A stretch of 64,000 nucleotides of DNA, taken from NCBI RefSeq assembly GCF_030297175.1, contig NZ_AP028070.1, forward strand, positions 2,666,001-2,730,000, written 5' to 3'. The first letter of the stretch is position 1. Every line of letters begins with the position of its first letter. Source of the DNA: Marinobacter sp. LA51 (lineage in GTDB: Bacteria > Pseudomonadota > Gammaproteobacteria > Pseudomonadales > Oleiphilaceae). Positions 18,539-29,993 of the stretch are shown in pieces. The notes below the pieces were generated by a model, which was not told where the DNA came from, made no database searches, and saw nothing but the letters and a program-made list of their open reading frames with translations. Both the position numbers and the translations under genes were made by a program.

Positions 18539-19286
18539 ACCAGGTCAGCCACCGAAGCAGGAAACCGACCGGCTGTTCGCCACCGAACGTCGCCCTGAGG
18601 ATTTCCGGTTCGACGCCTCTGTCGCCCGGGTCTTCCCGGATATGATCCGGCGCTCAGTACCCGGCTACACCACCATCATCCCGATGATCGAGGTGATCAC
18701 CGAGCAGTACGTTCAGGCGGGCTCTCACTGCTACGACCTGGGCTGTTCGCTGGGCGCCTCGACCCTGGCTATGCGCCACGGCATCTCTCATGCGGACTGC
18801 ACCCTGGTCGGGGTCGACAACTCCGAGGCGATGATTGAGCGCTGTGAGCATTATATTGCGCTTGATGACAGTGAGTTGCCGGTAACACTGAGGTGCGAGG
18901 ACATACTCGACACCGAGCTCAGCGACGCTTCCGTCACGACGCTCAACTTCACCCTGCAGTTTGTTCCACCGGACCAACGCACCGACCTGCTGACGCGCAT
19001 CGCCCAGGCGACCCGCCCCGGTGGCGTGCTGATCCTGTCCGAGAAGATCGGCTTTGATTCCGACGAGGAACAGGACATCCAGACCCGCCTGCACCATGAA
19101 TTTAAACGCGCGAACGGCTACTCCGATCTGGAGATCAGCCAGAAACGTTCGGCCATTGAGCAGGTGCTGATTCCTGAGACCCTGGCCGCCCACAAAAAAC
19201 GGCTGCTGGCCGCCGGCTTCAATCAGGTGCTGGTCTGGTACCAGTGCTTTAATTTTGTGTCCATGCTCGCGATCAAGAGCCACTGA
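18531..19286 (+). CDS. cmoA: Carboxy-S-adenosyl-L-methionine synthase
   Basis: Makes carboxy-SAM from SAM and prephenate, the donor used by CmoB to modify wobble uridine 34 of tRNA. The N-terminal DRLFATERRPEDFRFD segment, FPDMIRRSVPGY and the methyltransferase motif YDLGCSLGASTLAMR are family hallmarks. NFTLQFVPPDQR is also typical. The 251-residue length is normal. cmoB follows 31 bases later, making a functional pair. Confidence 0.96.
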   Translation: MSKPGQPPKQETDRLFATERRPEDFRFDASVARVFPDMIRRSVPGYTTIIPMIEVITEQYVQAGSHCYDLGCSLGASTLAMRHGISHADCTLVGVDNSEAMIERCEHYIALDDSELPVTLRCEDILDTELSDASVTTLNFTLQFVPPDQRTDLLTRIAQATRPGGVLILSEKIGFDSDEEQDIQTRLHHEFKRANGYSDLEISQKRSAIEQVLIPETLAAHKKRLLAAGFNQVLVWYQCFNFVSMLAIKSH

Positions 19287-19317
19287 CACCCATCAACCCG
19301 ACTTCATCCAGAGACCC

Positions 19318-20310
19318 ATGGCGACTTTTGACTGGCAGACACATTTCGGACCGTTATTAACCGAGCTGGCGCAAGACGGCCACGACCGATGGGCCGATCG
19401 ACTCCGCTCGCAACTTACCCAGCGTTTTGATGACAACCCACACGGCGACCTCGAGCGCTGGCTGGGCGCCTTGGACGGGCTACCGACTTTGTCGAACGTC
19501 GACGCCAGTCTGACTGACTCCGCGATCACCCTGCGCACCGACACGCCTCCGAGCCAGGAGCAGCACCAGCAGCTGGAGTCTGCGCTGCGGGGTCTGATGC
19601 CCTGGCGCAAGGGCCCGTTCGACTTCTTCGGCACCTACATCGATACCGAATGGCGCTCGGACTGGAAATGGGAACGGGTGCAGCCCTATTTGTCAGACCT
19701 GGAGGGCCGGAGCATCCTGGACGTGGGCTGCGGATCCGGTTATCACTGCTGGCGCATGCTCGGCGAGGGTGCCCGGAGAGTCATCGGCATAGATCCGGGG
19801 CTACTGTTCATGTTCCAGTTCCTGAGCGTCAAAAGCTACCTGGGCGAGGTGCCTGTGGATCTCCTGCCGGTTCGGATGGAAGACCTGCCTGAAAATCTGG
19901 GTGCGTTCGACACCACCTTTTCCATGGGTGTGCTTTACCACCGCCGGTCCCCGTTAGACCATCTGCTGGAACTCAAGGGGACCCTTCGGCGCGGCGGCGA
20001 GTTGGTACTGGAAACCCTGGTGGTGGAAGGGCCCGAAGGCCACAGCCTGATGCCCGAGGACCGCTACGGGCAGATGCGCAACGTCTGGTTCCTGCCCAGC
20101 TGCGATACCCTCTTGCGCTGGCTCGACCGAACCGGCTACCGCAATGCCCGCGTAGTGGATGTCACAGACACCACCGCCGACGAGCAACGCAGTACCGACT
20201 GGATGCGCTTTAACTCGCTAGAGGATTTCCTGGACCCGAATGACCCGTCCAAAACCATCGAGGGCTACCCCGGTCCACGTCGGGCCACGATTATTGCCGA
20301 AAAGCCCTAA
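19318..20310 (+). CDS. cmoB: tRNA U34 carboxymethyltransferase
   Basis: Transfers the carboxymethyl group from carboxy-SAM to 5-hydroxyuridine 34, giving cmo5U in tRNAs that read four-fold degenerate codons. The SAM-like motif ILDVGCGSGYHCWRM, the family segment MPWRKGPFDFFG with EWRSDWKW, and TFSMGVLYHRRSP are all visible. The ATG at 19318 gives 330 residues; the frame is open further upstream without an alternative ribosome site. It is followed by a strong terminator shared with purA. Confidence 0.96.
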   Translation: MATFDWQTHFGPLLTELAQDGHDRWADRLRSQLTQRFDDNPHGDLERWLGALDGLPTLSNVDASLTDSAITLRTDTPPSQEQHQQLESALRGLMPWRKGPFDFFGTYIDTEWRSDWKWERVQPYLSDLEGRSILDVGCGSGYHCWRMLGEGARRVIGIDPGLLFMFQFLSVKSYLGEVPVDLLPVRMEDLPENLGAFDTTFSMGVLYHRRSPLDHLLELKGTLRRGGELVLETLVVEGPEGHSLMPEDRYGQMRNVWFLPSCDTLLRWLDRTGYRNARVVDVTDTTADEQRSTDWMRFNSLEDFLDPNDPSKTIEGYPGPRRATIIAEKP

Positions 20311-20346
20311 ACGCGGACAGCCGACCCCGGCTAAAGAAAGGCACAA

Positions 20347-20382
20347 AAAAGCCGCCAGACAGTTTCCTGTGTGGCGGCTTTT
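20347..20382. terminator. Bidirectional terminator between cmoB and purA
   Basis: A 16-base stem with one mismatch, AAAAGCCGCC...GGCGGCTTTT, around loop TTTC. T-runs are available on both strands between the convergent genes. Confidence 0.9.
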
Positions 20383-20396
20383 CTTATCCTTGCGGA

Positions 20397-21701
<1,305 letters not shown>

Positions 21702-21774
21702 TCAATACGGCTGCCCCGAAGGACAGGCGTTTCGCAAATTAACCTGTAATAAGTTCACCAAGGCCCTGAGGGCC

Positions 21775-22956
21775 TTAGTCCAGCTTTTCAACGACCCACT
21801 GGCCGCCCTGTTTGACCAGTTTCCGGTCGCAGCCTCTGGCCGCCGGGTTTACCTTGGCATCTTCCGGCAGTGCCCGGATCACCGTCTCCGTCAACCGGAG
21901 CCCTGAAATCACACCTTCCAGGGCAGGGTCCTCGTCAGCGGGCGCCCAAACTGCTCCACTGCGTTTCTGTACCCGCTCTCCAAGAGCCACCAGAGCACGG
22001 ATATCAAGGCTGAATCCGGTTGCCGGTCGGGCACGACCAAAATCGCTACCAATGGCGTCGTAGCGGCCGCCCTTGGCGACGGCATCACCGTGGCCCGGCA
22101 CGTAGGCGGCAAACACCAACCCGGTATGATAGTTGTATCCACGCAGTTCACAGAAATCGAAGCCGACACTCACTTCGGGGTAATCCCGCGCCAGCATGTC
22201 GCAAACCCGACCCAGCTTATCCAGGGCCGAGTCCAGCTCATCGGATGCGCCTCTCAGAATTCTACGTGCCTGGTCCAGCGCCTCGGGACCACCGCTGACC
22301 CGGGCCAGCTCACGCAAGCGAGCACCTGGCGTTCCCGCCGGGCAATCGCCCAGAAGCTGGTCCAGCTCGGGGACCGATTTGCGAGCCATGGCGTCAAAGA
22401 TGGCGGCCTCGGTATCCCGGCTGAAATCAGCTTCGCCAATCAGACTCTGGTAAATGGACACGTGCGCCAGATCCAGGTGAATACGCGGCAGGCCCGACAC
22501 CCGCAGGGCCTCAAGCATCAGACTGATCACTTCAAGATCAGCCGACTCAGACTCACTGCCGAACAGCTCGCAGCCGGCCTGGATCGGAGTCCGGCCTGTC
22601 AGCATGTGCTTCGGGCGGGTATGCAGTACATGGCCCGCGTAGCACAGGCGAGTAATGCCCTCCTGACCCAGGGTATGGGCATCGATACGGGCGGCCTGAG
22701 GCGTCATGTCCGCGCGCACACCCATCATCCGGCCAGTCAGCTGATCGGTCAGCTTGAAGGTCTGGAGTTCCAGATCATGCCCGGTACCGGTAAACAGCGA
22801 CTCGAGATACTCAATCAGCGGAGGGATTACAAGCTGGTAGCCCCAGCGTTGGCAGGTATCCATTACATCCCGGCGCAGGGATTCGATCCGTCCGGCCAGC
22901 GGCGGCAGAATGTCCTCTACCCCGTCCGGCAGTAACCAGCGATCAGATACTGTCAT
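21775..22956 (-). CDS. hisZ: ATP phosphoribosyltransferase regulatory subunit
   Basis: Catalytically inactive HisRS-like subunit that forms a complex with the short HisG and confers histidine feedback control. Class II synthetase-like segments are visible: LLPDGVEDILPP at the N-terminus, MMGVRADMTPQAAR as motif 2, and GGRYDAI near the C-terminus. The 393-residue length is normal. The ATG at 22956 gives the family start; the frame extends upstream without support. Finding HisZ implies a short-form HisG elsewhere. Confidence 0.94.
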   Translation of the reverse strand: MTVSDRWLLPDGVEDILPPLAGRIESLRRDVMDTCQRWGYQLVIPPLIEYLESLFTGTGHDLELQTFKLTDQLTGRMMGVRADMTPQAARIDAHTLGQEGITRLCYAGHVLHTRPKHMLTGRTPIQAGCELFGSESESADLEVISLMLEALRVSGLPRIHLDLAHVSIYQSLIGEADFSRDTEAAIFDAMARKSVPELDQLLGDCPAGTPGARLRELARVSGGPEALDQARRILRGASDELDSALDKLGRVCDMLARDYPEVSVGFDFCELRGYNYHTGLVFAAYVPGHGDAVAKGGRYDAIGSDFGRARPATGFSLDIRALVALGERVQKRSGAVWAPADEDPALEGVISGLRLTETVIRALPEDAKVNPAARGCDRKLVKQGGQWVVEKLD

Positions 22957-23088
22957 GAGATTACGTTGTCCGTCAGACCCGCTACGGCACAAAAGGCCAT
23001 GGGGATTACACAGGATTTAGGGCGAATTCCGCGGCAGGAGAAAACCGGGAACAAAACCGTCAGAATTTTACACGGTTGGCCGACACAA

Positions 23089-23120
23089 AAAAACCGGAAT
23101 ACCGAGGTATTCCGGTTTTT
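23089..23120. terminator. Terminator at the end of the hflK-hflC operon
   Basis: Stem AAAAACCGGAATAC/GTATTCCGGTTTTT around CGAG, with a T-run on the minus strand. It ends leftward transcription just after hflC and insulates hisZ. Confidence 0.85.
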
Positions 23121-23140
23121 CGAACTCAGGGTGCCCGACT

Positions 23141-24016
23141 TCAGCGGCCGCCCTGAGGGTCCTTAAGGAACTTCATGAAGTCACTGTCGGAATCAATGAC
23201 CATGATGTCATCCTTACTCGAGAAGGTGTTCTGGTACGCCTGGAGACTACGGTAGAAGCTGTAGAACTCGGCATTCGCACCATAGGCATCGGCGTAGATC
23301 GTCGCCGCCTGACCGTCACCCTCACCTCGGGTTTCTTCAGATTCAGCAAAAGCTTCGGCCAGAGTAACCGTGCGCTGACGATCAGCATCGGCACGAATAC
23401 CTTCAGCCAACTCACGGCCGCGAGAGCGGAATTCCTGAGCCAGCTTTTCACGCTCGGTCGCCATCCGACGATAAACGTTTTCACTGACCTGGCCCGGGAA
23501 TTCGATCGCCTTCACCCGTACGTCGAGGACTTCGATACCGAACTCGTTCACCGAGGTCTCATTCACCCGGTCACGTAGAGTGTGCATGAGTTCGTCTCGC
23601 TGACCAGACACTACTTCGTGCATGGTACGGATACCGAATTCGTCCCGCAGGCCGTTGTCCACGCGGGACAACAGCAGAGACTGGGCACGGTACTCATCGC
23701 CACCGGTCGCACGGTAGAACTGGTCGACGTTCAGAATCTTCCAGGCGATATAAGAATCCACATCCAGCGGCTTCTTCTCGATGGTCAGATACTGGCGTGA
23801 CGGCAGATCCATGGTCAGTACCCGGATATCAAACTCCCGGACCTGATCAATCACTGGCACCTTGAAATGAATACCAGCCTGGATGTCAGTTTCAACCAGT
23901 TCGCCGAACCGCAGCATTACACCCCGGTGGGTTTCCGGAATGATGTAAACACTGGACAGCACCAGCAGGACAACAATGAGGGCGCCTGCAAGACCCACTA
24001 CACCTTTAGGTCCCAT
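23141..24016 (-). CDS. hflC: HflC, modulator of FtsH protease
   Basis: SPFH/prohibitin-domain membrane protein that forms large cages with HflK around FtsH. An N-terminal membrane anchor (about residues 5-24) is followed by the SPFH domain with ETHRGVMLRFGE. Then comes a long charged helical segment (EREKLAQEFRSRGRELAEGI) typical of HflC. The 291-residue length is normal. It lies two bases downstream of hflK. Confidence 0.96.
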   Translation of the reverse strand: MGPKGVVGLAGALIVVLLVLSSVYIIPETHRGVMLRFGELVETDIQAGIHFKVPVIDQVREFDIRVLTMDLPSRQYLTIEKKPLDVDSYIAWKILNVDQFYRATGGDEYRAQSLLLSRVDNGLRDEFGIRTMHEVVSGQRDELMHTLRDRVNETSVNEFGIEVLDVRVKAIEFPGQVSENVYRRMATEREKLAQEFRSRGRELAEGIRADADRQRTVTLAEAFAESEETRGEGDGQAATIYADAYGANAEFYSFYRSLQAYQNTFSSKDDIMVIDSDSDFMKFLKDPQGGR

Positions 24017-24018
24017 GA

Positions 24019-25203
24019 TTATCTGCTCCTCCGAACGTTAGTATCCTGTCTGGTACGCAGTTCCTTGATCACCTGATCGGTCAGGTCCTGGATATCCATC
24101 TGGCTGCTACCGCTGCCCGAGGACTGTCCACCGCTGCGTGGCAGCGAGCCCTGAGTCAAACGATCCAGCGGCAGGTACATCATGTTGCCACTGCTCTCGG
24201 TATCCACCAGTATCTTGCTGCTGTTGGACAACACAGATTCAAGTGCCTGCAGGTACAAGCGATCACGGGTTACCGTTGGCGCTTTCTGGTATACCGCCAG
24301 CAACTCGAGGAAACGTGCGGTTTCACCACGGGCTCGCTCAATGACTTCCTGCTTGTACGCGTTGGCTTCTTCGATCATGCGCTGCGCTTGACCGCGAGCC
24401 TCCGGAACCACCTTGTTGCGGTAGGTTTCGGCTTCTTCTTTGACACGCTGCTCATCTTCCCGGGCCCGTTGAACCTCACGGAAGGCGTCCTGCACAGCCG
24501 GTGGCGGCTGGGTGCTCTCGACGTTAACACGGACAATTTCCAGGCCAGTGCCGTACTCGCCCAGGAAGCGCTGCAACCGCTGCTCTACCCGCACGGCCAG
24601 TTCGGCCCGGCCTTCAGTCAGCACGTCGTCCAGTGACGAACTGCCCACCTCGTGACGCAGTGCACTGTCGGTCGCAAAGGCCAGCGCCTGATTCGAATCC
24701 CGAACGTTAAGCACGTAGGCCTGAGCGTCCGCTACCCGATACTGAACCTGAAGATCAACGGTGACCAGGTTCTCGTCCTGGGTCAGCATCTGGCCGCTGG
24801 ATTCAGCGGTACGGACGCTGGTGACGCGAACCTTGGTGACGTCGTCGATTAGCGGGACTTTAAAGCGCAGACCCGGATTCTCGGTACGGTTATACTCACC
24901 GAATCTCAGAACGACGGCACGTTCCTGCTCGTCCACTGTATAGAAAGACTGGAAGACCACGTAACCGACAACCAAAATGCCGGCCAACGCGATAATGGCG
25001 CCAAAGCCACCGGCACCGCCTCCTGTACTGCCACCGCTTCCGCCGGACTTCTTACCTTTACCGCCCAGCATACGATTCAGTTTATCGAGGCCCTTTTTCA
25101 GCGCCTCGTCGAGGTCTGGCGGCCCCTGATCATCGCCGCGCCGACCACCGTTACCCCAGGGGTCGTTGTCGTTGCGGTTTCCACCCGGTTCGTTCCAGGC
25201 CAT
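24019..25203 (-). CDS. hflK: HflK, modulator of FtsH protease
   Basis: Partner of HflC. A Gly/Asn/Asp-rich cytoplasmic N-terminus (AWNEPGGNRNDNDPWG) leads to a membrane helix near residues 75-98, then the SPFH domain with VDEQERAVVLRFGEY and the helical coiled segment. The C-terminus is Ser/Gly-rich. The ATG at 25203 gives 394 residues; a frame-open extension to 25239 adds unrelated residues. It is transcribed together with hflC. Confidence 0.95.
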   Translation of the reverse strand: MAWNEPGGNRNDNDPWGNGGRRGDDQGPPDLDEALKKGLDKLNRMLGGKGKKSGGSGGSTGGGAGGFGAIIALAGILVVGYVVFQSFYTVDEQERAVVLRFGEYNRTENPGLRFKVPLIDDVTKVRVTSVRTAESSGQMLTQDENLVTVDLQVQYRVADAQAYVLNVRDSNQALAFATDSALRHEVGSSSLDDVLTEGRAELAVRVEQRLQRFLGEYGTGLEIVRVNVESTQPPPAVQDAFREVQRAREDEQRVKEEAETYRNKVVPEARGQAQRMIEEANAYKQEVIERARGETARFLELLAVYQKAPTVTRDRLYLQALESVLSNSSKILVDTESSGNMMYLPLDRLTQGSLPRSGGQSSGSGSSQMDIQDLTDQVIKELRTRQDTNVRRSR

Positions 25204-25282
25204 AGTGCTCTCCGTTCCTGACTTGTAGAATGGCTGCAAATACTAGGGATTTATCGTCGTCCCGGCAATAGCATACCCGGTT

Positions 25283-26581
25283 TCAGGCATGACCATCGTC
25301 AAGACGAACCGATTCTTCGTTCATACCGGCACGGCTCAGCAACTGTAACCAGTCCCGGTTCTGCAATCGCACCTCAAGCACGGCATCACCGCTCTCCCGA
25401 TGCGTTTCACTCAACACGGACCCGGCTTCATGCAGCAGTGCCCGTAACTTGCCGTCGGTTGGCCCGAGCAGCACAAAATGATGCACCACATCTTCGGCCA
25501 GACGCTCAACGATGGCATCGTACAACCCATCCAGGCCCTCGCCAGTCACCGCAGAGACCCAGGCCCGCACCGGCACCCCATCCTCGTTTCGCTCAACGCG
25601 AGGTATGAAATTTTCAAGCATATCAATCTTGTTGTACACCTGAAGCACCGGAATCTCGTCGGCGCCGATCTCTGCCAGCACCTCCTCCACCTGCTCGACG
25701 TTCTCATCACGACGACTGTCGTAGCAGTCGATGATGTGCAGCAACAGAGACGCTTCCGTGGTTTCTTCCAGCGTGGCCCGAAACGCCTCAACCAGCTTGT
25801 GCGGCAAATGGCGGATAAAGCCTACGGTGTCTGCCATCACTACGGCGCCGATGTCCGGCAGCTCCAGCCGGCGCAACGTCGGATCGAGGGTTGCGAACAA
25901 CTGGTCAGCGGCATATACGCTGGATGTGGTGATTCGGTTGAACAGGGTCGACTTGCCGGCGTTGGTGTAACCAACCAGGGAAACCGTTGGAATGTCAGCG
26001 CGAGTTCGTGCGCGACGGCCCTGATTACGCTGCCGGCGCACTTTTTCCAAGCGCTTGTGGATCGATTTGATGCGCTCGCGCAGTAGCCGTCGGTCAGTTT
26101 CAAGCTGGGTCTCACCCGGCCCCCTAAGCCCGATACCACCTTTCTGGCGCTCAAGGTGGGTCCAGCCCCGTACCAGCCTGGTCGACATATGCTCTAGCTG
26201 GGCGAGCTCAACCTGAAGCTTGCCTTCGTGGGTTCGGGCCCGCTGGGCAAAGATATCCAGAATAACGCCGGTGCGATCCAGCACCCGACACTTCAGGTCC
26301 CGCTCAATATTGCGCTCCTGACTGGGGCTCAGGGCGTGATTGAAGAGCACGACGTCGGCGCCGTTGGCACTGATGGCGTCGCGAATTTCTTCCAGCTTAC
26401 CCTCACCGACGAACAGGCGGGGGCTGGGCTGTTTGCGTGAGCCATTGATCGTGGCAACAGGCTCAACACCGGCCGAGGTAACCAGTTCCCGAAATTCACC
26501 GGGATCTTCGGCATCTTCATAGGAGGTGAAATCGATGTGGACGAGAATCGCCCGCTCACCAACATCCGGACGCTCAAACAA
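25283..26581 (-). CDS. hflX: Ribosome-associated GTPase HflX
   Basis: GTPase that binds the 50S subunit and splits stalled ribosomes. An N-terminal HflX domain with HALSPSQERN and the glycine-rich GGIGLRGPGETQLETDRR linker precedes the G domain: G1 GYTNAGKST, G3 DTVGFI and G4 NKID. The 432-residue length is normal. The start is a TTG at 26581, supported by GGAG upstream and by MFERPDVGE aligning with the E. coli start; no ATG fits. Rare start codon use may lower expression relative to hfq. Confidence 0.95.
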   Translation of the reverse strand: MFERPDVGERAILVHIDFTSYEDAEDPGEFRELVTSAGVEPVATINGSRKQPSPRLFVGEGKLEEIRDAISANGADVVLFNHALSPSQERNIERDLKCRVLDRTGVILDIFAQRARTHEGKLQVELAQLEHMSTRLVRGWTHLERQKGGIGLRGPGETQLETDRRLLRERIKSIHKRLEKVRRQRNQGRRARTRADIPTVSLVGYTNAGKSTLFNRITTSSVYAADQLFATLDPTLRRLELPDIGAVVMADTVGFIRHLPHKLVEAFRATLEETTEASLLLHIIDCYDSRRDENVEQVEEVLAEIGADEIPVLQVYNKIDMLENFIPRVERNEDGVPVRAWVSAVTGEGLDGLYDAIVERLAEDVVHHFVLLGPTDGKLRALLHEAGSVLSETHRESGDAVLEVRLQNRDWLQLLSRAGMNEESVRLDDGHA

Positions 26582-26610
26582 GTAGTGTCAACTCCGAAAC
26601 GGTAGAATGG

Positions 26611-26674
26611 CTTACTTTAAAAAAACAAACACCCGCGCCCTTCCAAACCCTTGGGTTTTTCAGTAACGCGGGTG
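26611..26674 (-). terminator. Terminator or attenuator between hfq and hflX
   Basis: On the minus strand CACCCGCG...CGCGGGTG (arms 26667-26674 and 26630-26637) enclose an inner AACCC/GGGTT hairpin, followed by a T-rich run at 26611-26629. It would reduce read-through from hfq into hflX and leave hfq more abundant. Confidence 0.7.
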
Positions 26675-26697
26675 ATACCACCGGCAAACCGGGCAAA

Positions 26698-26949
26698 TCA
26701 GTCTTCCAACTCACCTTCACCGGCCGGGTTCTGCTGCGGAATGCGAACATTGCGGGCAGGTACCACAGTAGAGATAGCGTGCTTGTAGACCATCTGGCTG
26801 ACAGTATTTTTCAGCAGAATCACGAACTGGTCGAATGATTCAATCTGGCCCTGCAGCTTGATGCCGTTAACCAGAAAGATAGAAACCGGGATGCGTTCTT
26901 TACGCAAGGCATTAAGGTAAGGGTCTTGTAACGAGTGCCCTTTTGACAT
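26698..26949 (-). CDS. hfq: RNA chaperone Hfq
   Basis: Sm-like hexamer that pairs small RNAs with mRNAs. The Sm1 motif region ([31 protein letters not shown]) and Sm2 region ([13 protein letters not shown]) are essentially complete, including the proximal-face residues Gln8, Tyr-Lys-His. The 83-residue length is short, with a modest tail, as in Pseudomonas rather than Enterobacteriaceae. The gene sits in the classical miaA-hfq-hflX order. Confidence 0.98.
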   Translation of the reverse strand: MSKGHSLQDPYLNALRKERIPVSIFLVNGIKLQGQIESFDQFVILLKNTVSQMVYKHAISTVVPARNVRIPQQNPAGEGELED

Positions 26950-26982
26950 GTGTGTTCTCCTGTTTTTAGTAAATGCAGATCG

Positions 26983-28026
26983 TCAAATTTCAGAGTTAAA
27001 TGTGGTGCGAAGTATGATTTTTTTCAAGGCAGCCCCAGCGATATCTTTTTCCTCGCTATCAAGCCAATCCACATCAGACCATTTCCGCAACCAGGTTAAC
27101 TGTCGTTTCGCCAACTGGCGCGTCGCAGCGACTCCCTTGCTGACAAAGGCGTCGTACTCGTCTTCACCGGACAAATAGGCCCAGGCCTGACGGTAACCGA
27201 CGCAGCGCATGGAAGGGAGATCAGGGCGCAAATCACCCCGGTTCATCAGCGCACGTACTTCATCGAGGAAACCGGCATCCAGCATGCTCAAAAAGCGCTG
27301 ATGGATCCTCTCGTGAAGCGTCCGCCGCTCGGACGGCGCCACGGCAAGCTGGGCTACAGTATACGGAAGGGAACCCACTTCGTCTGCCTGCCATTGGGTG
27401 AAATAGGTGTAATCCTCCACTGCATCGCCTTGCTTTTGGGACGAACTTCCACTTTCTGCCTTCCAGAATGACGAGATCGGCTTCCCGGTCAGCCGAATCA
27501 CCTCGAGCGCCCGCAATAAACGCTGCCGGTTATTGGGGTGAATCAGCCCGGCGGCGACAGCATCCTGCTCCTGCAGCTCCTGATGCAGGGCATGCCAGCC
27601 CCGCTGCTCAGCCTCCTGCTCCAGTGCCCGCCGCAACTCCGGGCTGGCAGCCGGCAGTCCCGACATGCCATGGATCAATGCCTTGAAGTACATCATGGTG
27701 CCGCCGACCAGCAAAGGAATCCGGCCAGCTTCGGTAATCCTGGCCATTTCGGCCAGCGCATCGGTCCGGAAATCTGCGGCCGAGTAAGTGTCGGCGGGGT
27801 CGCAAATATCGATTAGCCGGTGCGGGGCTTGGGCCAGTTCGTCAGCGGAAGGCTTGGCGGTGCCAATATCCATGCCCCGGTAGATCATCGCCGAGTCGAC
27901 ACTGATAATGTCGCAGGGCAGGCGCTTGCATAGCTCAATGGCCAGATCGGTCTTGCCCGACGCCGTCGGCCCCATCAGGAAAATGGCTGGCGGTTTTTCC
28001 GCAGCGTCAGTCGTTGGCACGATCAT
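26983..28026 (-). CDS. miaA: tRNA dimethylallyltransferase
   Basis: Adds a dimethylallyl group to A37 of tRNAs reading U-starting codons. The P-loop [24 protein letters not shown] and the C-terminal CVGYRQAW segment are characteristic. The length is 347 residues, slightly longer than E. coli (316). It starts 6 bases after the mutL stop on the same strand and leads into hfq. Confidence 0.96.
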   Translation of the reverse strand: MIVPTTDAAEKPPAIFLMGPTASGKTDLAIELCKRLPCDIISVDSAMIYRGMDIGTAKPSADELAQAPHRLIDICDPADTYSAADFRTDALAEMARITEAGRIPLLVGGTMMYFKALIHGMSGLPAASPELRRALEQEAEQRGWHALHQELQEQDAVAAGLIHPNNRQRLLRALEVIRLTGKPISSFWKAESGSSSQKQGDAVEDYTYFTQWQADEVGSLPYTVAQLAVAPSERRTLHERIHQRFLSMLDAGFLDEVRALMNRGDLRPDLPSMRCVGYRQAWAYLSGEDEYDAFVSKGVAATRQLAKRQLTWLRKWSDVDWLDSEEKDIAGAALKKIILRTTFNSEI

Positions 28027-28032
28027 GGCCGA

Positions 28033-29973
28033 TTAGCGCCCCCGCAGGAACAGCTTGTCCAATTCCGACAAAGTAACCAGGGTCCAGGTTGGACGACCAT
28101 GGTTGCACTGGCCGCTGCGCTCCGTGGCTTCCATGTCCCGCAGCAGTGAGTTCATTTCCGGTATAGTCAGCTGGCGATTGGCTCGCACCGAACCATGACA
28201 TGCCATGGTTCCCAGCAACTCGTGGGTGACCGCCTCAACACGGTCGCTCTGGCCATGCTCAATCAGATCAGCCAGGACATCCCGGACCAGCTGTTCACTA
28301 TCGGCGCCACGAAGGAGCGCCGGCACCTGCCGGACGGCCAGCGTCTCGGGGCCGATACGCTCGATCTGCAGGCCCAGCTGGCGCAAATCATCGCCGTGGG
28401 TTTCAGTCAACGCGGCTTCTTTCTGGCTCACCGCCATGGATAGCGGCACCAGAAGGGGCTGGCTCTTGAGATCCTGCTCCGCCAACGCTCGCTTCATGCG
28501 CTCGTAGGTAATGCGCTCATGCGCCGCGTGCATGTCCACAACAATCATGCCAGCGCGCCCCTGCGCCAGAATATAAATGCCGTGCAGCTGGGCTATGGCA
28601 TAACCAAGGGGCGGCTCTTCGTCTCCGTCCATGGGTGGCGTCGGCATCGCCTCGGGCCCGACGCCCGGCGCCGCCGGAGAGTCGGATTCAACACCACCAC
28701 CAGCATTCAGGGAACTGTAAAATGCCATCTGATCACTGGCATGCCATTCCTGTTGGGGCTGAGGGTTTGAATGAGGCTGCCCGGAATACGGGTAGCCCTG
28801 ACCACCACCTTGCGGCATGCCCTGCCCCGGCGACGGCGCGGACTGGAAACCAGTCGGCTGGCCCGACCAGGCCTGCGTCGAGGGATCAGGATGTCCAGCC
28901 ACGCCGGGCGACGCCTGAGCATTCTCGCGGCCAAAGGACTGGGCCACGGCGCCCCGCAGGTGATCGTCCGGACGGACATCCGCCAGCGCCTTGTGCAGAG
29001 TGCGGAAGATGAAATCATGCACCAGCCGGCCATCGCGGAACCGGACTTCATGCTTGGTGGGGTGAACATTCACGTCCACCGTCGCCGGATCCACTTCCAG
29101 GTACAGCACGAAGGCCGGATGACGGTTGTTGTAGAGCACATCCCGGTAGGCCTGGCGTACGGCGTGCGCCACCAGGCGATCCCGGATAACCCGGCCGTTG
29201 ACGAAGAAGTACTGCAGGTCTGCCTGGCTACGGGAGAACGTAGGCAGTGCCACCCAGCCCCACAACCTCAGGCCTGTCGCTTCGGCATCGATGAGCACGG
29301 CATTGTCGATGAACTGCTGCCCACAGAGGGCACCGATACGGCGCTCCTTGTCGAGTGGCGATTCGGCCGGGCGCAGGCTCTGCACCACGCGCTGATTGTG
29401 GCGCAGGGTGAAGCCGGCATCGAAGCGGCTCAGCGCCTGACGACGGACACACTCTTCAACATGATTGAATTCGGTTTTTTCCGTGCGCAGGAATTTCCGA
29501 CGGGCCGGGGTATTGAAGAACAGGTCACGCACTTCCACGGTGGTGCCCACCGGGTGCGCCGCCGGTGAAATGCGGGCGTCCATGTCGCGCCCTTCCACCT
29601 CAACCCGCGAGGCCGCTTCTTGAGCCGCAGTGCGCGAGGTCAAGGTAAGACGGGAAACGGAACTGATACTGGCCAGGGCTTCACCCCGGAAACCCAGGGA
29701 AGCCACGGCCTCCAGATCATCCAGGCTGACGATCTTGCTGGTGGCGTGGCGACTGAGCGCCAGCGGCAAATCCTGTTCTTCGATACCACTGCCGTCATCC
29801 CGGACCCGAATCAGTTTGACGCCACCCTGCTCGATCTCCACATCGACCCGGTCGGCACCGGCGTCGAGAGCATTTTCAACCAGTTCTTTGACAACAGACG
29901 CGGGGCGCTCCACCACCTCGCCAGCAGCGATCTGGTTCGCGAGCCGCGGCGAGAGCAATTGAATGGGGGGCAT
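28033..29973 (-). CDS. mutL: DNA mismatch repair protein MutL
   Basis: Links MutS recognition to downstream repair. The GHKL ATPase N-domain is clear ([25 protein letters not shown], then GFRGEAL). A Gly/Pro/Gln-rich linker at about residues 340-430 leads to the dimerisation domain. The C-terminal motif D-M-H-A-x2-E-x4-E and the CNHGRP segment match the endonuclease-type MutL found in bacteria without MutH, with Met replacing the usual Gln. The 646-residue length is normal. Confidence 0.96.
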   Translation of the reverse strand: MPPIQLLSPRLANQIAAGEVVERPASVVKELVENALDAGADRVDVEIEQGGVKLIRVRDDGSGIEEQDLPLALSRHATSKIVSLDDLEAVASLGFRGEALASISSVSRLTLTSRTAAQEAASRVEVEGRDMDARISPAAHPVGTTVEVRDLFFNTPARRKFLRTEKTEFNHVEECVRRQALSRFDAGFTLRHNQRVVQSLRPAESPLDKERRIGALCGQQFIDNAVLIDAEATGLRLWGWVALPTFSRSQADLQYFFVNGRVIRDRLVAHAVRQAYRDVLYNNRHPAFVLYLEVDPATVDVNVHPTKHEVRFRDGRLVHDFIFRTLHKALADVRPDDHLRGAVAQSFGRENAQASPGVAGHPDPSTQAWSGQPTGFQSAPSPGQGMPQGGGQGYPYSGQPHSNPQPQQEWHASDQMAFYSSLNAGGGVESDSPAAPGVGPEAMPTPPMDGDEEPPLGYAIAQLHGIYILAQGRAGMIVVDMHAAHERITYERMKRALAEQDLKSQPLLVPLSMAVSQKEAALTETHGDDLRQLGLQIERIGPETLAVRQVPALLRGADSEQLVRDVLADLIEHGQSDRVEAVTHELLGTMACHGSVRANRQLTIPEMNSLLRDMEATERSGQCNHGRPTWTLVTLSELDKLFLRGR

Positions 29974-29993
29974 GTTTCGGGGAAACCTCTTGA

